Origin: Podospora bellae-mahoneyi
Taxonomy: Eukaryota > Ascomycota > Sordariomycetes > Sordariales > Podosporaceae
Length of the DNA: 64,000 nucleotides
Direction of reading: 5' to 3'
Assembly (NCBI RefSeq): GCF_035222275.1
Contig: NC_085882.1
Coordinates: 627,501 to 691,500, forward strand
Shown here: positions 1 through 12,579 of the stretch, one piece after another
Layout of the letters: each line of letters begins with the position of its first letter
Numbering within the stretch: the first letter of the stretch is position 1
The notes under the pieces: model-generated
Told to the model about the DNA's origin: nothing
Databases searched by the model: none
The model's input: only the letters and a program-made list of their open reading frames with translations
Position numbers and translations under genes: made by a program

Positions 1-3000
1 TTTTGATATTTTCGAGCTTTTAATATCGATAATCTTCATATTTTCCTGCCATTCTTTGAATTTTTGTATATAACTTCTATAATTACGGTATTTATTACAA
101 AGTTATAGTTTTGTACTAACCGTATTACCTTCTTAAAATTAATTATCGGACTAGGTCCTTTTCGTTATCCAAACCGGTTATTTTTAATAACCTCCATAAT
201 ACCTTGTATAGTTATTGATATTAATGAACTTTATAGCTTTTATACTTAAAAGGATTTTCTTTTTATTCTCCCTTAAAAACTTACTACTTATTACTTTCTA
301 TAGTTTTTAAAACTCTGTTTCTCATGATTCGGTAAGCTAATTGAACTCTCTTTTAAAACTTACTATTTTACTGTGTTAATATGTAACAAATTTAACTCTT
401 AAAACCCTCGGTCCCTTCAATGTAATAGTAATTATAGCGATTTCTTTCTTTTATCCGAATCGTGGGAGTACCTAATAATTCTTTTGAATTAAAAGAAGGA
501 GCTAAATTACGGTTATTTCAGCTTTGTTTTTATTAATGCTAAATAAAATAAAGAGTTATAAAAGTATGTAAACAAGAATTTAATGAGAGGATATCTTGAG
601 GAATATATATTATTAATCAAATACCCCATATTCTTCGTATTAAAGAAGTACGGTAGTTTAACACTACATATAAACTACCATTAATGAAATAAAAAAACGG
701 TAAGAAATGATTGGTTATTACTATTGATATTTACATATAAATATCAATTCAGTGAAGTATAAAACATGATATGCTTAAATTTACTTATCAAATATCTTCA
801 TTTATAAATTCAAAAATGAAATAAACAGAAAATAGGATTTTGTATCTTGTATTATTATTCCGAATCTTTTATAATATCATTTGGATTAACGAATATACTT
901 ATAATGTTTCCAATATTCGTTAACCGTACCATCCTAAAGTAACTCCGTAAAATAGTAAGATATTCTTTCGATAATCTTGATCCTTACTTATATGTTTTAA
1001 AAAAGTACTTTTAAATATACGATGAAAACTAAACAACTTATATAATTGAAAAAGTTTGTCACTTTTGTTTTTACAAAGCCACTAGTTAATAGTTATTGTA
1101 TAAACATTGATAATAAACTACATACTTTGATTCTTTAACTTTTAATATAATGCCACTTAAGAATTTCAATATACGTTATATTCCATATACTTTGATTCTA
1201 ATATATTTCATTTTTTAAAAAAGTAACTAAATAAAAATTATGATTTACGGAAATTGGTATAAATAGAAATGTAACTATTTCATAATAATTTATAAATGTT
1301 ATTTCATGGTTTTTATACCCAATAGCTTTTTTAATATTCATGTTTTATACATAGGCATCTAATTGATTAGGTTCATAGTAATAAAGGACTCCTCCATAAA
1401 GTAAGGGTTTTTTGTAAAAAAAGCAGGTAAAAATTAGTTATTAGTTTTCAAAGGTAACATTCATTTAGTGTAAAGTAAAAAGTTGAATAAAAGGATCTGA
1501 GCCACACAAAAAGGGTTTTTTACAATATATAGCCCCCTACATTATTGCTCTTCAATTAAAACTATATTATATTATCTGCGTGAAACTTTGTAATTATAGA
1601 TCTATCAGGTAATTACTATTAAAACATTAAACAATATTAACTACATAACCAATCCTTATAATACCTTTTTATTACCACCCTATTATTCAACAACGATAAT
1701 AACTCTAACAAATGATAATAACTTTATAGATAACACTACAATTATAAATGTCTAATTATTAAGCCTTATCTGGTCTATGCTGCTATTTTTAAATCTTCGC
1801 TTTTTTTAATACTTTATGTAACATTACTCTGGCCCTCAGTACGGATACATCTATACTATACTAAAGTATAATACAGCGTAAAATTAAATATATCTATGTA
1901 ACCAAAAACTTGATTTAATAATATATAGTTCACTACGTTAGTTTCTTTCATATATATTTCACCCGTATTAAGATAACTGTTCGTCAATATTCAGTAATAT
2001 TATTGATATAATTGGGTAGGTTTTTAGTATGATTTTATTCTTAAATCTAAAGACTTTAACGGTAATAGCTCTATAATGAAAGTTTTAGTTAAAGATCGTT
2101 TCAAAAAGTATTTTCTATTATCCTTTTTTTTTTTAATTTCTCCTTTAATACGGTTTTTAAAAACCCTATTAATAAATATTTGTAATAATAACCGTTATAA
2201 AAATAAATGTATTTGTTTTTGAAAGTTTGATAGCGGATGATTAGCTTTATCATGTTGTTATTATTCAATAATTGGTGTTAAATAAATAATTGTGCCTAAC
2301 CTTTATTTATTAATTATATCGGGGTACTAACCTTGTAAACATAATTACTAGTTATCGAAAATCTTCTAAACGGAACGGCTTATTCAAATCGTAAAATGAT
2401 ATTGACAGAATTATAATAATTCTTGTAAAATAATTGAATGAAAGAATTACTTATAAAAGAATTGATGTGTAATATATTCCTAGCAAAAATAATGGAACTA
2501 TATTATTTTTACTAATTTGAAATAGAAGGTAGATTATAGTAGGGACGTAATATTAAAGTACTTAGGGCTAGAGCCGAGGTAAATAAGTTATATATATTTT
2601 ATAGTGAGCTTGGAAGAAAAAATAAAGTTTATAAAGGAAAGGATAAAGAAATATTATAATATCATAAAATTCGAAAGACGCTGCTCTAAGGGGGAGGATA
2701 TAACATGTTTTTCTATATATAATTTACGTAGTAACATACTTCTTAAAAAGGTAGACTATAGGAAAGTAGACTTATTCAAAGTAAAGAAGAAGACATTAAT
2801 CATAATATTTGAATTAAAGTTACATAATACTATACGTATATGATAATATAACTCTTATATTCTACTTTTAAAACCCGTACAACCGGTAAATGAAGCTAAT
2901 ACGTAGTAAATAGCGGAAGACGAAAAAGAAAAGTGTTAATATGAAAGAAACATTAAATTGATAATTTAATACAGGTTGATTGAAATATTTAATAAATTAA

Positions 3001-3170
3001 TTAAAATATCCGGCTATATCTAACTCGTAGGAATTAATGAATTAATTTTAATTATGTTAATAAAATAAGAGAACTTCACCGAAAAATTTGAAGCAATCGA
3101 AATTAGTATACGTAAGAATGTATATATATGTATTAAAATTCCTAAGAAATTCAAAATCATAACATCTTGA

Positions 3171-3239
3171 AATATTTACGGGTATCGAACCCGGGCTTTA
3201 ATAGAATTATCGACGTACAATATACTAGATTATAAAGTT
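3171..3239 (-). ncRNA. tRNA-like relic inside retroelement copy Z
   Basis: The minus strand reads as a tRNA-like unit of about 70 nt: a 7-nt acceptor-like start, TA at positions 8-9, a D-arm-like segment, and a perfect T-arm (stem CCGGG, loop TTCGATA, stem CCCGT with one mismatch). Related units lie at the matching position in copy Y (34,579-34,648 and 34,789-34,858). Acceptor pairing is imperfect, in line with RIP damage. The anticodon loop cannot be assigned. It is almost certainly not a working tRNA. Confidence 0.4.
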
Positions 3240-4059
3240 AATAAATTTCAAGGAATTTAGGCATAATTAATGTTATATGTTTTATTACTTTAAAGATTTT
3301 AAGGTGTATTACCGGTAAATACTTTCTGCAGCTAAGAAGGAAGGACCGGCTATACTAAAATTAAAAGAAAGGTCGGAAGGCTCGAAGCTTAAAGAAGAGT
3401 CCGAGGAGTAAAGAATCTATAAAACGGTACTTCAGGCTGCGTCCGGCCGTATAAAAGTATCCGGCAAAAAATTAAATAGTATTACGGTCGCGGAATATAT
3501 TACCTGGACTTTTCTTTATTGAATATGCCGCGTAAATGAACGATCCTTATAAATACGGAGAAGATAATGGGTCCGTTTTACCCGAAAAAATCGAACGATT
3601 AATTATGAAGGCGAATTTTTCGAGTTTTACTTTTTACGCTTACACTTATTTTACTTTTCTATCTCTCGGATTATTATAGAGCAGTTAATTATAATATAAA
3701 AGAAAAGAAACGGGTTTACAGATAGAACCCATAGTAAATCCGTTATATGAAATTTCATAGCGTGTATATTCGGAGTATCGAAAAGAACTGGAAACTATAT
3801 ATAATATCAAAAATTCCGGAGGTAAAATAAATAAAATAAAATATTACAGTAAAACAGCAGTAGAGGATTTGCGAAGCGAACGAAAGAAAATATGTAATTT
3901 TATAATAACGTATTCATATATAATTAAATATAATAACAGTTTAAAACAAAAGGAAGAAGAAAACTTGTAATATCGTTAGTAATGAAGAAAATTAGGCTAT
4001 AGGGGTTTCGGCTTGGAAAGAGAGTATTATATTATAGTTTTAAAAGTAAATAGAAATGT

Positions 4060-4431
4060 AAGGAACTAATGAAAAATAGCTAAGGTAGTTAAGCGGAGTT
4101 TGCGGTCTAGGTAAATAGAATAGATTAATAAAATTGGGACCGGGGACCGCGGCGGGGCTTACGGTTTACGGTCTAATATGGGCTAATAAGGAAAGGACCG
4201 AGGACCGTTTAAAAATTAACAGTCCACGATCTTTCGGTCTATATATACGGAGAAACCAACAAATATAAATAAATAGTTCCATAATGTATCATATAAGCTA
4301 TAATCGTTAGTATTTAAATATTATAATTAAGATAGGCTATTTATTGTATACTGTTTAGCTGTACCGAATCAGCATTATTCAGAAGCGCCCTTACCAGTAT
4401 CCTTTTCAGAAGTTTAGATAGGGGTTCGTTG
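4060..4431 (+). repeat. 3' LTR of copy Z (TGTCAC family, type B)
   Basis: Matches the LTR family seen clean at 43,327-43,677: a G/C-rich U3-like block (gggaccggggaccgcgg), a TATA-like core (tatatacggag), a conserved segment resembling ggaactggctagtgtagata, and the end ggataggggttcgt. It is partly RIP-mutated. The 5' boundary is approximate. Confidence 0.65.
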
Positions 4432-5300
4432 AGTATTACTATTTTTCAAAGGTAAACGATTATTAGAATTATTAAGTTAGTTTATCCGGGTAATTAATTT
4501 GGATAGGTTATTCTAAATTAATTATAACTACGTTAGGTTAACTATAAATATGTTAAAATTATATAGATTTAACTAATTTTAATCATTATAGTTAACAAAG
4601 TATTATATATAAATTATCTTTCACAAACTTTTAGAATCTTTCAATGTTTTAGGCTATAGTATTTTGTCTTTGTAGTTATTATAGCGTTAAAGTCTAAATA
4701 AGTTAAAGTTAATGTTATATTTTTGTAATTAAAGTAATTATAAAACAAGGGGGAAGATTTATAAGTAGCATTGTTTTTCTTAAAAAAAAACAATAGTACT
4801 TTTTCTAGTTTTTATTAGCTAGAGCCCTACTTTTACTTTCTTATTTTTGGCCGCAGTCCTACTCCCTATATAACCCTAACATAATATTCTACTTATAACT
4901 ATATACCGTTATAACCTTAATCTATTACTATCTATTCACTTCAAATAGCCTCTATTTACATAAATAAAACGCACTTACTTTTAGTATTATTAATGTATTA
5001 TAATATGATCTCTTACTATTAGTATATAACGATTGTTTAAGATTTCCAATGAATCATTGATTAAAGTAAAAGAATCTTCAAAGTTACTAACTTACTTTAA
5101 AAACCTAGAATATTAAAATATAATTATTTTACTACGAATTATGTTAACTATAGTAACATTACATAATAAATTAGATTTATATTGTAATTGAAACATTTGA
5201 AGGTTTCATTGGCTGCCATTAGTAATACTTGCTTTTCATTTCTTGTTATTACGGCTTTTACAATAAGCTAACCTTTTTGCTATTTCTATTAACCATTACG
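4432..5300. other. AT-rich stretch, no recognised feature
   Basis: AT-rich and RIP-like. I see no open frame, LTR or TIR that I can name. Confidence 0.6.
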
Positions 5301-5309
5301 GTACTGCCA

Positions 5310-5520
5310 TGATATTGACGGGCTAATTGATACTGGGCACGTGCGGGTCACGTGGGGCATAGAGGACTCTGGGAGTGAGAGTAAGTGGTTAAAGCTTTGC
5401 CCTGTCAAAAAACCCTACTTTGCAGGCACTATTGGAATTTCCTCTCTTTTCTTCTTGAACTTACAATTCAATAAATTAGTATAGTATAACTATTTCTTTC
5501 TCCCAGAACTTGCCTATTAA
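5310..5520. repeat. LTR-like patch with low RIP load
   Basis: A sudden patch of near-normal composition: a block starting near tgatactgggcacgtgcggg, two CACGTG/TCACGTGG-like sites, a pyrimidine-rich tract, and an AATAAA-like signal near 5,471. The layout resembles a short solo LTR of a family different from the TGTCAC one. I find no second copy or target duplication in the window, so the identity is tentative. Confidence 0.3.
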
Positions 5521-8500
5521 CCCGTAATATTAATAATTTAATATATTCCGTTTTAATATTTATAAGTAAATATCTATTTTAAATTCGAATATTTAAAAGA
5601 TTTGTTTTACTTTTTATTACAAATACACTTTACCTTTGTTACTGAAATATTGTACATCAATCAATCATTAAATTTAAATATATCATTTTATCAATAGCTT
5701 CTTTTATTTTATGAAATATGTAAAATTATAACTAGAAGGCCAACCGTTCTTTTCAGGATAATAGGCCGCAAATACTTTACCTATTACCCTTGGCTTGGTT
5801 ATCAACGCTTTCTAAAACTTCGATACGCATTTAATATCGCCGTCCCTCATTAAGTTTTTAATTAAATATATCTTAGTATGATATATCATAATACTATATC
5901 TGTTAATCACGTTACCGACTAGGATTCTTTATAAAGTAGAAAGTACGCTTATTTAATAAGCTTTTCGATTACTACAAATATTTTATTATACCTAACGCCG
6001 GTACAATATTTTTTAAAATTTGAAACCAGTTAATAATGAAATACATTATTACTAAGTTTCATAGTTGTTTTACATTTAATAATATCTGTACCGATTCATG
6101 AAACTTGTATTTTATAGCTTTTATTTCTTCCTAGTATATAATATAATTAAATAATTTCTTTGACGCTACTTTTAAGCCTTAATTACTTAAAGTATTACAT
6201 AATCTTTTTTATAGGCTTTATGATACGTATATATCTTCCGTGTTTCGATTTATAAATTTTCATTGTTAGTACTGTTTTCATACTTGATTTTACGTATGCT
6301 CGATTTTAATATTATAGTTTCCCTACCTATTTTTTTCAATACCTTATAGCGTTAATTTTTCCTATTAGTATTGCTCATTAATATCATCGATTAATTTCTC
6401 TTAGTATTTATTAAACATGAGTTACTCGCGATATATTATAATATTCTACTTATGACCAAAATATATATTTTGAAATACTTGTCAACGTTTCCTTAAATGA
6501 TTGTAATAAATGTTTAAATATATTTTTGTAATAATTGGCTTACCAGTTACATACGTTTACGCTAGCAATCTTCAAACCCTTTTTATAATTAATCTGAAAA
6601 TGAAATTCCGAAAGAAACTTTAATTATCGTGTTTATCGTATATTAAGGACCCTCGTAGTAATAAAGCATCGTAAGTTCTTATAATCTATATAGACCTAAA
6701 TCTTATAAATAATATGTTTAAAATATAGCCTTTACTCCTCAAATGTTTTGATAATAGCGAATAGCTTTGTATTATAGATTAAATAGTTTTAACGTATCCC
6801 CTTTAGCTTTTTCAAAACAAAGGGTACCAGGTACGGCTCTCCGTTATATCTCATTAACTTAACTATTTATTAACTATATTATTAAATATATTAACTTCGA
6901 TCACGAGTGGTCGATTAAAGCTTAGTAAAGTAAGCACCGGATCTTTCAAAATAGCTTTCTTTAATTTTTGAAAAGCCCACTGCTTTTTTTATTCTTACCG
7001 GAGCTGTATACTTTTTTACATCAAGTAGTTAAATAACCGGGTAATTCCCATATACTCTTAAATAATCTTCGATAGAAATTTGTAATTCTTAAAAGTTCTC
7101 CAACTGATATTTATAATTAGAGTGTAGATCAGTTTTCAATCACCGTAATTCTTCTTAAATTTTATTTAAAACTCTGCTAATAATACTAAGTATCTTGAAT
7201 ATGTCATTTTTGAGAGTTAGAACTCACTCTCTTCTTTATTAATTCAAAGTCTAGTTCCGTATAAAACATCGAGTATATTTCGTATATGTAACTTATATTT
7301 CTTGAAACTATTTAAGTAAATAAAAGTATTATGGAAATAATATCTCATTGTTTTATCGCAGTACTTTTATATTATATAGTGAACGTAAAATTAGAACGTT
7401 ATAAGCCAATGAATTAACCCCAATAATATTATAAAATATGCGCAACCTTATTTTCAATTTTTCGCTTGCTTGAAAATACATATATATATGAATTTGACAG
7501 GTATGATTAGGCATATAAATATTACGCCTCAACTAATTAATTTTATTGTTTTAATATTAATAGTGACGAACTATTTTTTTTTTACCATTTCGTTATTTAG
7601 TTAACCATAATTAATATAGAGTCCGAAACCACCGTCATTTCTTGATACAAAGAATGCGGGGTGTTTTATTAATAATATAAACATCTTAATACGTCCTCTC
7701 TTTAGATCTTTATTTAAATATTTTTACAATCTTTTATTTTATTCATTGTTAATATAATAGACTTTAAATAACTATGATTTAGTTTTTTCTTTAAAATTAT
7801 TTTATAAACCTACGGTCCCTGCTTTAAAACTCGTCTAAATACTTAACTATAAAGGCTAAGTATTTACGACGTTTTATCTGTACCGCTTTTTTCTTAAATT
7901 TCTTTACGCCATTATAATAAATATATTTTTAAGCTTTAATATTTCTATTAATGTCGTCAATCCTATTTATTCGATCGTACCGCTTATATCGGTAAAGTAT
8001 ACTATTACTTTTAAAGCTGCTTGTAATAATACTGTGGAGGGTATTGATCCTATACTCTATTCTATACGTACTGTTAACCTCCCATCGTTAATTAAATATC
8101 TTTAAGGCTTTTCTGTCACAACCCTGGTGAAATTTTTCTATATAAGCTTTATAAACTATAATATCTTTTATAGGATAGCGATTTTATACTTATTATACTA
8201 TCTCTCTAGTATCATTTACTTAATAGGTCCTTCCTACTATATAGGGTTATTAACTTTAGCGACTTTAATAGTAGTTTCTATAGTAATTTATACTAGTTAA
8301 TCTTGTAATACCTATATTCAAAAATCTCTTTCTTTATACTTTGCCTTTAGCCTTTCTATTACTTCCTGTAGTTTCTAGAACTCCACTTTCTCTTATTTAG
8401 TATATTAATTAAAGTTTTTTTCGAAGCTTACCGCTTCGCTTCATTAACACCCAATAGTTACGACTTTCATAACCTTTAGTTTTTTAAATATAGTAGTTAC

Positions 8501-9380
8501 TACAATCTTTTTTTTTAATGAAAACGTTTAAACGCCGGACAGTCCTTTTTAAAGTATTTTACTTTACCGTAATTAAAATACTTAAAACTATCCTTACTTT
8601 ACTTTTAAATATATCCTTCTGCTCTTTATAACGTTAATATTATCGATCGTCAATACGGACCGCTATTACAATATATTTACTAATTGTTTTTAACCGGTCC
8701 TCTTAATATAATTTATTCTTAACTTCTCTCTTTAAATTTGTTATGAAATAATTATATTAATTCTTTTTTATTAATTTCCTTACGGAATACGTCCGTCTTG
8801 TATATTATAGCGTAATTGATAATAGACTTAATTCATTTTAAATTAATTAATTTTTTTTAGGTACGCTTACTTTTATGATATTTTCTGAATATCTTTCTAA
8901 ATTTTGTTAAAGACCTTTATACGACTTAAAGTACTTTTTAAAGAATATTTTCTGGCTTATCGCCCTTATTCTCGAAATAATGGTTTAGGATTAGCTTAAA
9001 CTAAATAAATATTTTATCTTTAAGCGTAAACACGGTAAATACTATTTTACATTTTTCGTTTAGAAACCGGGAAAAATAATAATAGAAATATCTTTTAAAC
9101 TAAGTTAAAAACCCCCCTAACTCCTCATCAGCTTCTCTATAGTAGTCGGGAGACTCGAACCTAACGTATTTTCCTTCCTTATACAAGTGCTAATTTCGTA
9201 ATAGAGTATAGTATTCCTTTAGGTAAAAGCGTTATAAAAAAAAGCGTAATTTATTTTTAGGTTTTTAAATACGAGCGATGAGTTAGTCCATAGTAGGTTA
9301 GGTATTAGTATTTCCGGCTATAGTATTATTTTAGCGCCTTTAATTTATCCATAATAGAGTTAAAATAAATATATGACCTA
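5521..9380 (-). mobile_element. Ty3/gypsy-like retroelement, minus strand, RIP-degraded (copy W)
   Basis: Reads on the minus strand from the LTR at 9,381-9,770. Gag starts with ATG at 9,352, only about 28 nt past the LTR (MDKL...). A gag frame around 9,050-9,170 contains YKEGKYVRFESPDYYREADE-like sequence. A zinc knuckle lies at 8,522-8,585 with two Cys and the His read as Tyr (TGT to TAT, CAC to TAC), followed by KKDCP. A reverse transcriptase motif lies at about 7,600-7,662 (PAFFVS-NDGG then INYG*LN, i.e. VDYRQLN before RIP). Integrase should lie further left but is too decayed to place. No 3' LTR is visible. Confidence 0.65.
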
Positions 9381-9770
9381 TAACGAACCCCTATATAGAA
9401 CCTCTAAAAGGGATACTAGTTAAAGGCTACTTCTAATTATTAGTTCGGTATACCTAAATAATATATAATAAGATGTCTCAAGATAATTACAAGATACCGT
9501 AAATATAACTATTGAATTGCATACTGCAGAACTATCTATCTACACAAGCCAGTTCCTCTGTATACATAGACCTCGTGCCAAGCCGTGCTCAATGTCCCGA
9601 GTACACCAATCACCCCTGCTTAATCTACTCAGTGCCCTAAGCATGCTGAGCATCCTGCTCAGTCTGCTTAGTGCCCTGGGCGTACTGATCAGTCGTTCTT
9701 TGCTGTAATTGGCTCTCCTATGCGTTCTCTCGATTGACCCTTGCTCCCGTGGCCCCATAACTAATCGTTA
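9381..9770 (-). repeat. 5' LTR of copy W (type C)
   Basis: The minus-strand LTR carries the family's conserved inner end (aacccctat...aacctct on +) and the segment gcatactgcagaactatcta. The variable half contains a degenerate internal tandem repeat built from ctgagcat/ctgctcagt-like units and matches the LTR inside the Fot1-like element at 22,721-23,049. It keeps much more normal composition than the adjoining gag. Small open frames here (9,517-9,758) are by-products. Confidence 0.7.
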
Positions 9771-9789
9771 TTCCCGTCCGTATTAAAAA

Positions 9790-10890
9790 AAATACTACAA
9801 AAGTAGGCAAGTCGCTAGCTTTAGGATCGCGAAATTACTAAAAGATATATTAATATTTATATAGTATATACCTTATAAAATAGATACGGTATAACTTCAT
9901 TTTAAATATCCGGAATATCGAAAAGTACCTTAGTTCCAATATATTATATATAGATAGATATATAAAGTATTATTAAAGTAAACTGCTACATAGCTACTAG
10001 CCGGTACGTAAAATAAGTAAAGAAGGTAAGCCACAATTAGCTAGAAAGACTAAAGCTAGATAGGAGAAAGCCTAAGAAAAGCTAAACGATTATCTTTTAT
10101 AAAAGATTTAAAACTCGGTTAATCTAAAGAGTAGCCTTTAGGTAATACAATTCGTACTAAAGTATATAAGATACTACGTCGAGTACGTAAACAGTTAAAA
10201 TACAGATGATAGTATATATTTTTAGAAAGAAGTAGTACTAAAATAATACTTAAGCTTAAACTACATTATATATTTACGAAAGGAAGTTAAATAATATTAT
10301 TATATCAAAATATATAAATAAATAATTAAATGAAAAAAACTTTTATCGGATATGAATATAGGAAAATACTAAAGAAGTAAAAAACGGAAAGTAGAAAGAA
10401 GCTAGGTATATATAATTAAAAGATTTTGTATTACTAAATAACCTAAAGTAAAAGGACGCTCTTAAATAATATAACGCTTGGGAAACGATTCGCGGCTTTT
10501 CGCGGGGGCCGTCAACCTTTAACGGATTACGAACAGTATTTTCGGAAGTATCGGTATAAGGTAAAAGTATAGAATAACGACCCGATATGTATTAGTAAAG
10601 TCGTTACTATATTAAAAAAAGTAAGAAAAAATAAGTACCTTAAAATTAATATATACTAGAGTGATCTTTGAATAATGATATTAATAAATAGTAGTATAAA
10701 AATAAATTTAATTTTGCTATAATTCGTACATTAGGCTAAGATATTATAAAAAAATAGAATAGATCGTTATATGAGGACTCTTTTTAGGTAAAAAGTCTAT
10801 AAGGAAACGCTACCTCTAAATATTATGGTTAAAAGAAATAATTTTAACTATCTTTAATATTATGAATATAAACTAAAAAGTTGTTTTTAC
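9790..10890 (+). mobile_element. Partial gypsy-like element with gag-like double zinc knuckle (copy X)
   Basis: Alignable by eye with 30,730-31,640 on the same strand, for example the shared run gtatataagatactac. Ignoring RIP stops, a frame near 9,935-10,030 resembles a double zinc-knuckle region (CYRC-like, NCHIATSRCVKCG-like after reversing C-to-T changes). It ends near 10,890, where minus-strand copy V begins. A short GC-rich patch (ttcgcgggggccgtcaacc) at about 10,500 is also present in decayed form in copy Y. Confidence 0.5.
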
Positions 10891-10899
10891 CTCGTTCCT

Positions 10900-12187
10900 T
10901 CATTTATTCGAAGTAAGATCCCGTATACCTGGATATATATTATATCATTTAAGGCTATTTCTAATTTTGATAAGTCCTAAATTTTTTATGGGAAATAATT
11001 GTTTATTTTTTTCTGAGACTTTTCTTACGTAAGGCTCCTTTTTTTAACTAATTAAAGTTTCCTTTTTTTATTTACTTTCCATATTAGCTAAGAGCTACAT
11101 AGTAACTTATTTTATTTATATATTGTGTCTTTATATAATATATTTAAAATCAGGTACTTTATAATGTTTCGGATATATAAAGTGAAATCATACTGTATTT
11201 CGTTTATAGATTATATACTATATCACCAGAGGTACGTAACGTAATCATTTTGCCATTTCAACACTAGTAAGTTTTTTTCTCTCTTCATGTTATTTTTAGT
11301 TTTTATATACGAGGTTTTAAAGCTATAATATATGTTATATAGAATTATCGGTTTCAATAAACTCCGTAATGATTTCCTTAATGATTTAAATGAACTAATC
11401 CTATAACTTCTATGTTTAAATCTCTCCTTCCTTATACTTTACTTTTCGGTTTTTTATTACTTTGTATAATTTTTAAATCTTTATTTTCTTCATTTTATTA
11501 TATTGATGAAAGTTGTGTTCAAAATTTAAAGCTTTGCTTTTTTAATATTTAATATATACGACCTCTATAACTGTCTGTCTTTTTGAAATATCTTTGATCA
11601 TAATCTTCTTTTTTTAAATGAATCGTTTGAATACTATATAATCATTTTTAAAATACTTTTTGAATATTTTTAAAAATTTAATTTCGAGAATATAACGGCT
11701 TTTAAAGTATTAAACCGTATTTTTTTTAAATCCTCTTCCTTCTTTTCGTAATGATTATTAAAGATAGGTCTACACTATATGAAAACACTATCCTTGAGCC
11801 TAATTACCGCGTGGATTACTTTTAATTTTTCGTTAATAAAGTTACTTAAATAATAACGAACATATGATTCAAACTAAATTAAGAATCCCTCCAATTTGAC
11901 TTTTTTTCTTTATAATACTTGGGTACCAGAAACCTAAGGATCTACTTAAAATAATCGATATAATAATAATTTAACCCCGGATATATTACACTTTACTTTT
12001 AAATTCTATAACACGGTTAATAAGCTGTTCCGTAAACAGGAAATTAGATTTAGTTATCATGGTAGAAGGCCAGCTATTATCTAGATTAAGCGGAATGGCT
12101 CCTATTTAAACTTTCTTAGGTCCGGCTATAGTAATAAAAAACGCCTCTAACTTATCCGTAATAGAGTTAAACTAGGTATATAGTATA
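10900..12187 (-). mobile_element. 5' part of a gypsy-like retroelement, minus strand (copy V)
   Basis: A second minus-strand copy of the copy W family. The gag start equivalent at about 12,157 has ATG changed to ACG but keeps the next codons (gataagttagaggcg on minus). A RIP-damaged zinc knuckle lies near 11,615-11,690, at about the same spacing from the LTR as in copy W. Only the gag side can be recognised; the pol side is missing or replaced by copy X. Confidence 0.5.
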
Positions 12188-12579
12188 TAACGAATCTTTT
12201 TCCAGAATCTCTACAAGGGATATTGATTAAAGCCACTTTTAAATAATCCCAGTTTGCTAAGGTTAAATAAAATATAATAAATAGTTTATTTCAAGTACAA
12301 TGGTCTAAATACTAACGTTTATAACTTGCAATATATACTGTGGAACTATCTATTTGTACTGGCCAGTTCCTCCGTATATACAGTCCTAGGGACTGTGGAC
12401 CGTCGACTTCTAGACGGTCCTCTGTCCTCTCCTTATTGGCCGATATTAGACCTTGCCCCGCAGCAGTCCCTGGTCCCAATTTTATTTGTCCATCCTGTCC
12501 ACCTGGACCGTGAGCACCGCCTAATCGCCCGGTCCAGTCCTGATTCCTTGCGTCAACACCTGCTCCCAAAACCATGACA
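12188..12579 (-). repeat. 5' LTR of copy V (type B)
   Basis: On minus it begins TGTCATGGTTTTGGGAGCAG, matching the clean LTR at 43,327 (TGTCACGGTTTTGG). It contains the gggaccaggga block and the tatatacggaggaactgg core, and ends in a decayed TTCGTTA. Overlapping open frames on both strands in this interval reflect low RIP load and are not genes. Confidence 0.75.

Larger units (their letters stand above)
1..4431 (+). mobile_element. Ty3/gypsy-like LTR retroelement, 3' part, RIP-degraded (copy Z)
   Basis: The + strand shows a decayed reverse transcriptase motif near 621-690: a PYFFV-KK-G stretch followed by a decayed VDYRQLN-like block once RIP stops are ignored. The same order of sequence recurs at 32,200-36,367, so the two are copies of one family. 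From about 2,540 to 4,330 the copies stay alignable by eye, for example the block tacttagggctag in both. The copy ends in an LTR at about 4,060-4,431 with the family end near ggggttcgtt. The 5' half lies outside the window. No frame is intact; the 79-codon open frame at 2604-2843 is a remnant inside it. Confidence 0.7.

Noticed and set aside
2604-2843. 79-codon open frame on +
   Set aside because: Lies in RIP-degraded retroelement Z, has no motif, and is Lys/Ile-rich from AT bias alone.
9090-9180. T-arm-like GGTTCGAGTC on minus, possible tRNA
   Set aside because: It falls inside a readable gag frame of copy W (KYVRFESPDYYREADEELGG) and has no matching acceptor stem.
9517-9758. Overlapping open frames on both strands
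   Set aside because: They lie inside the LTR of copy W, which is little RIP-mutated; open frames there are chance.
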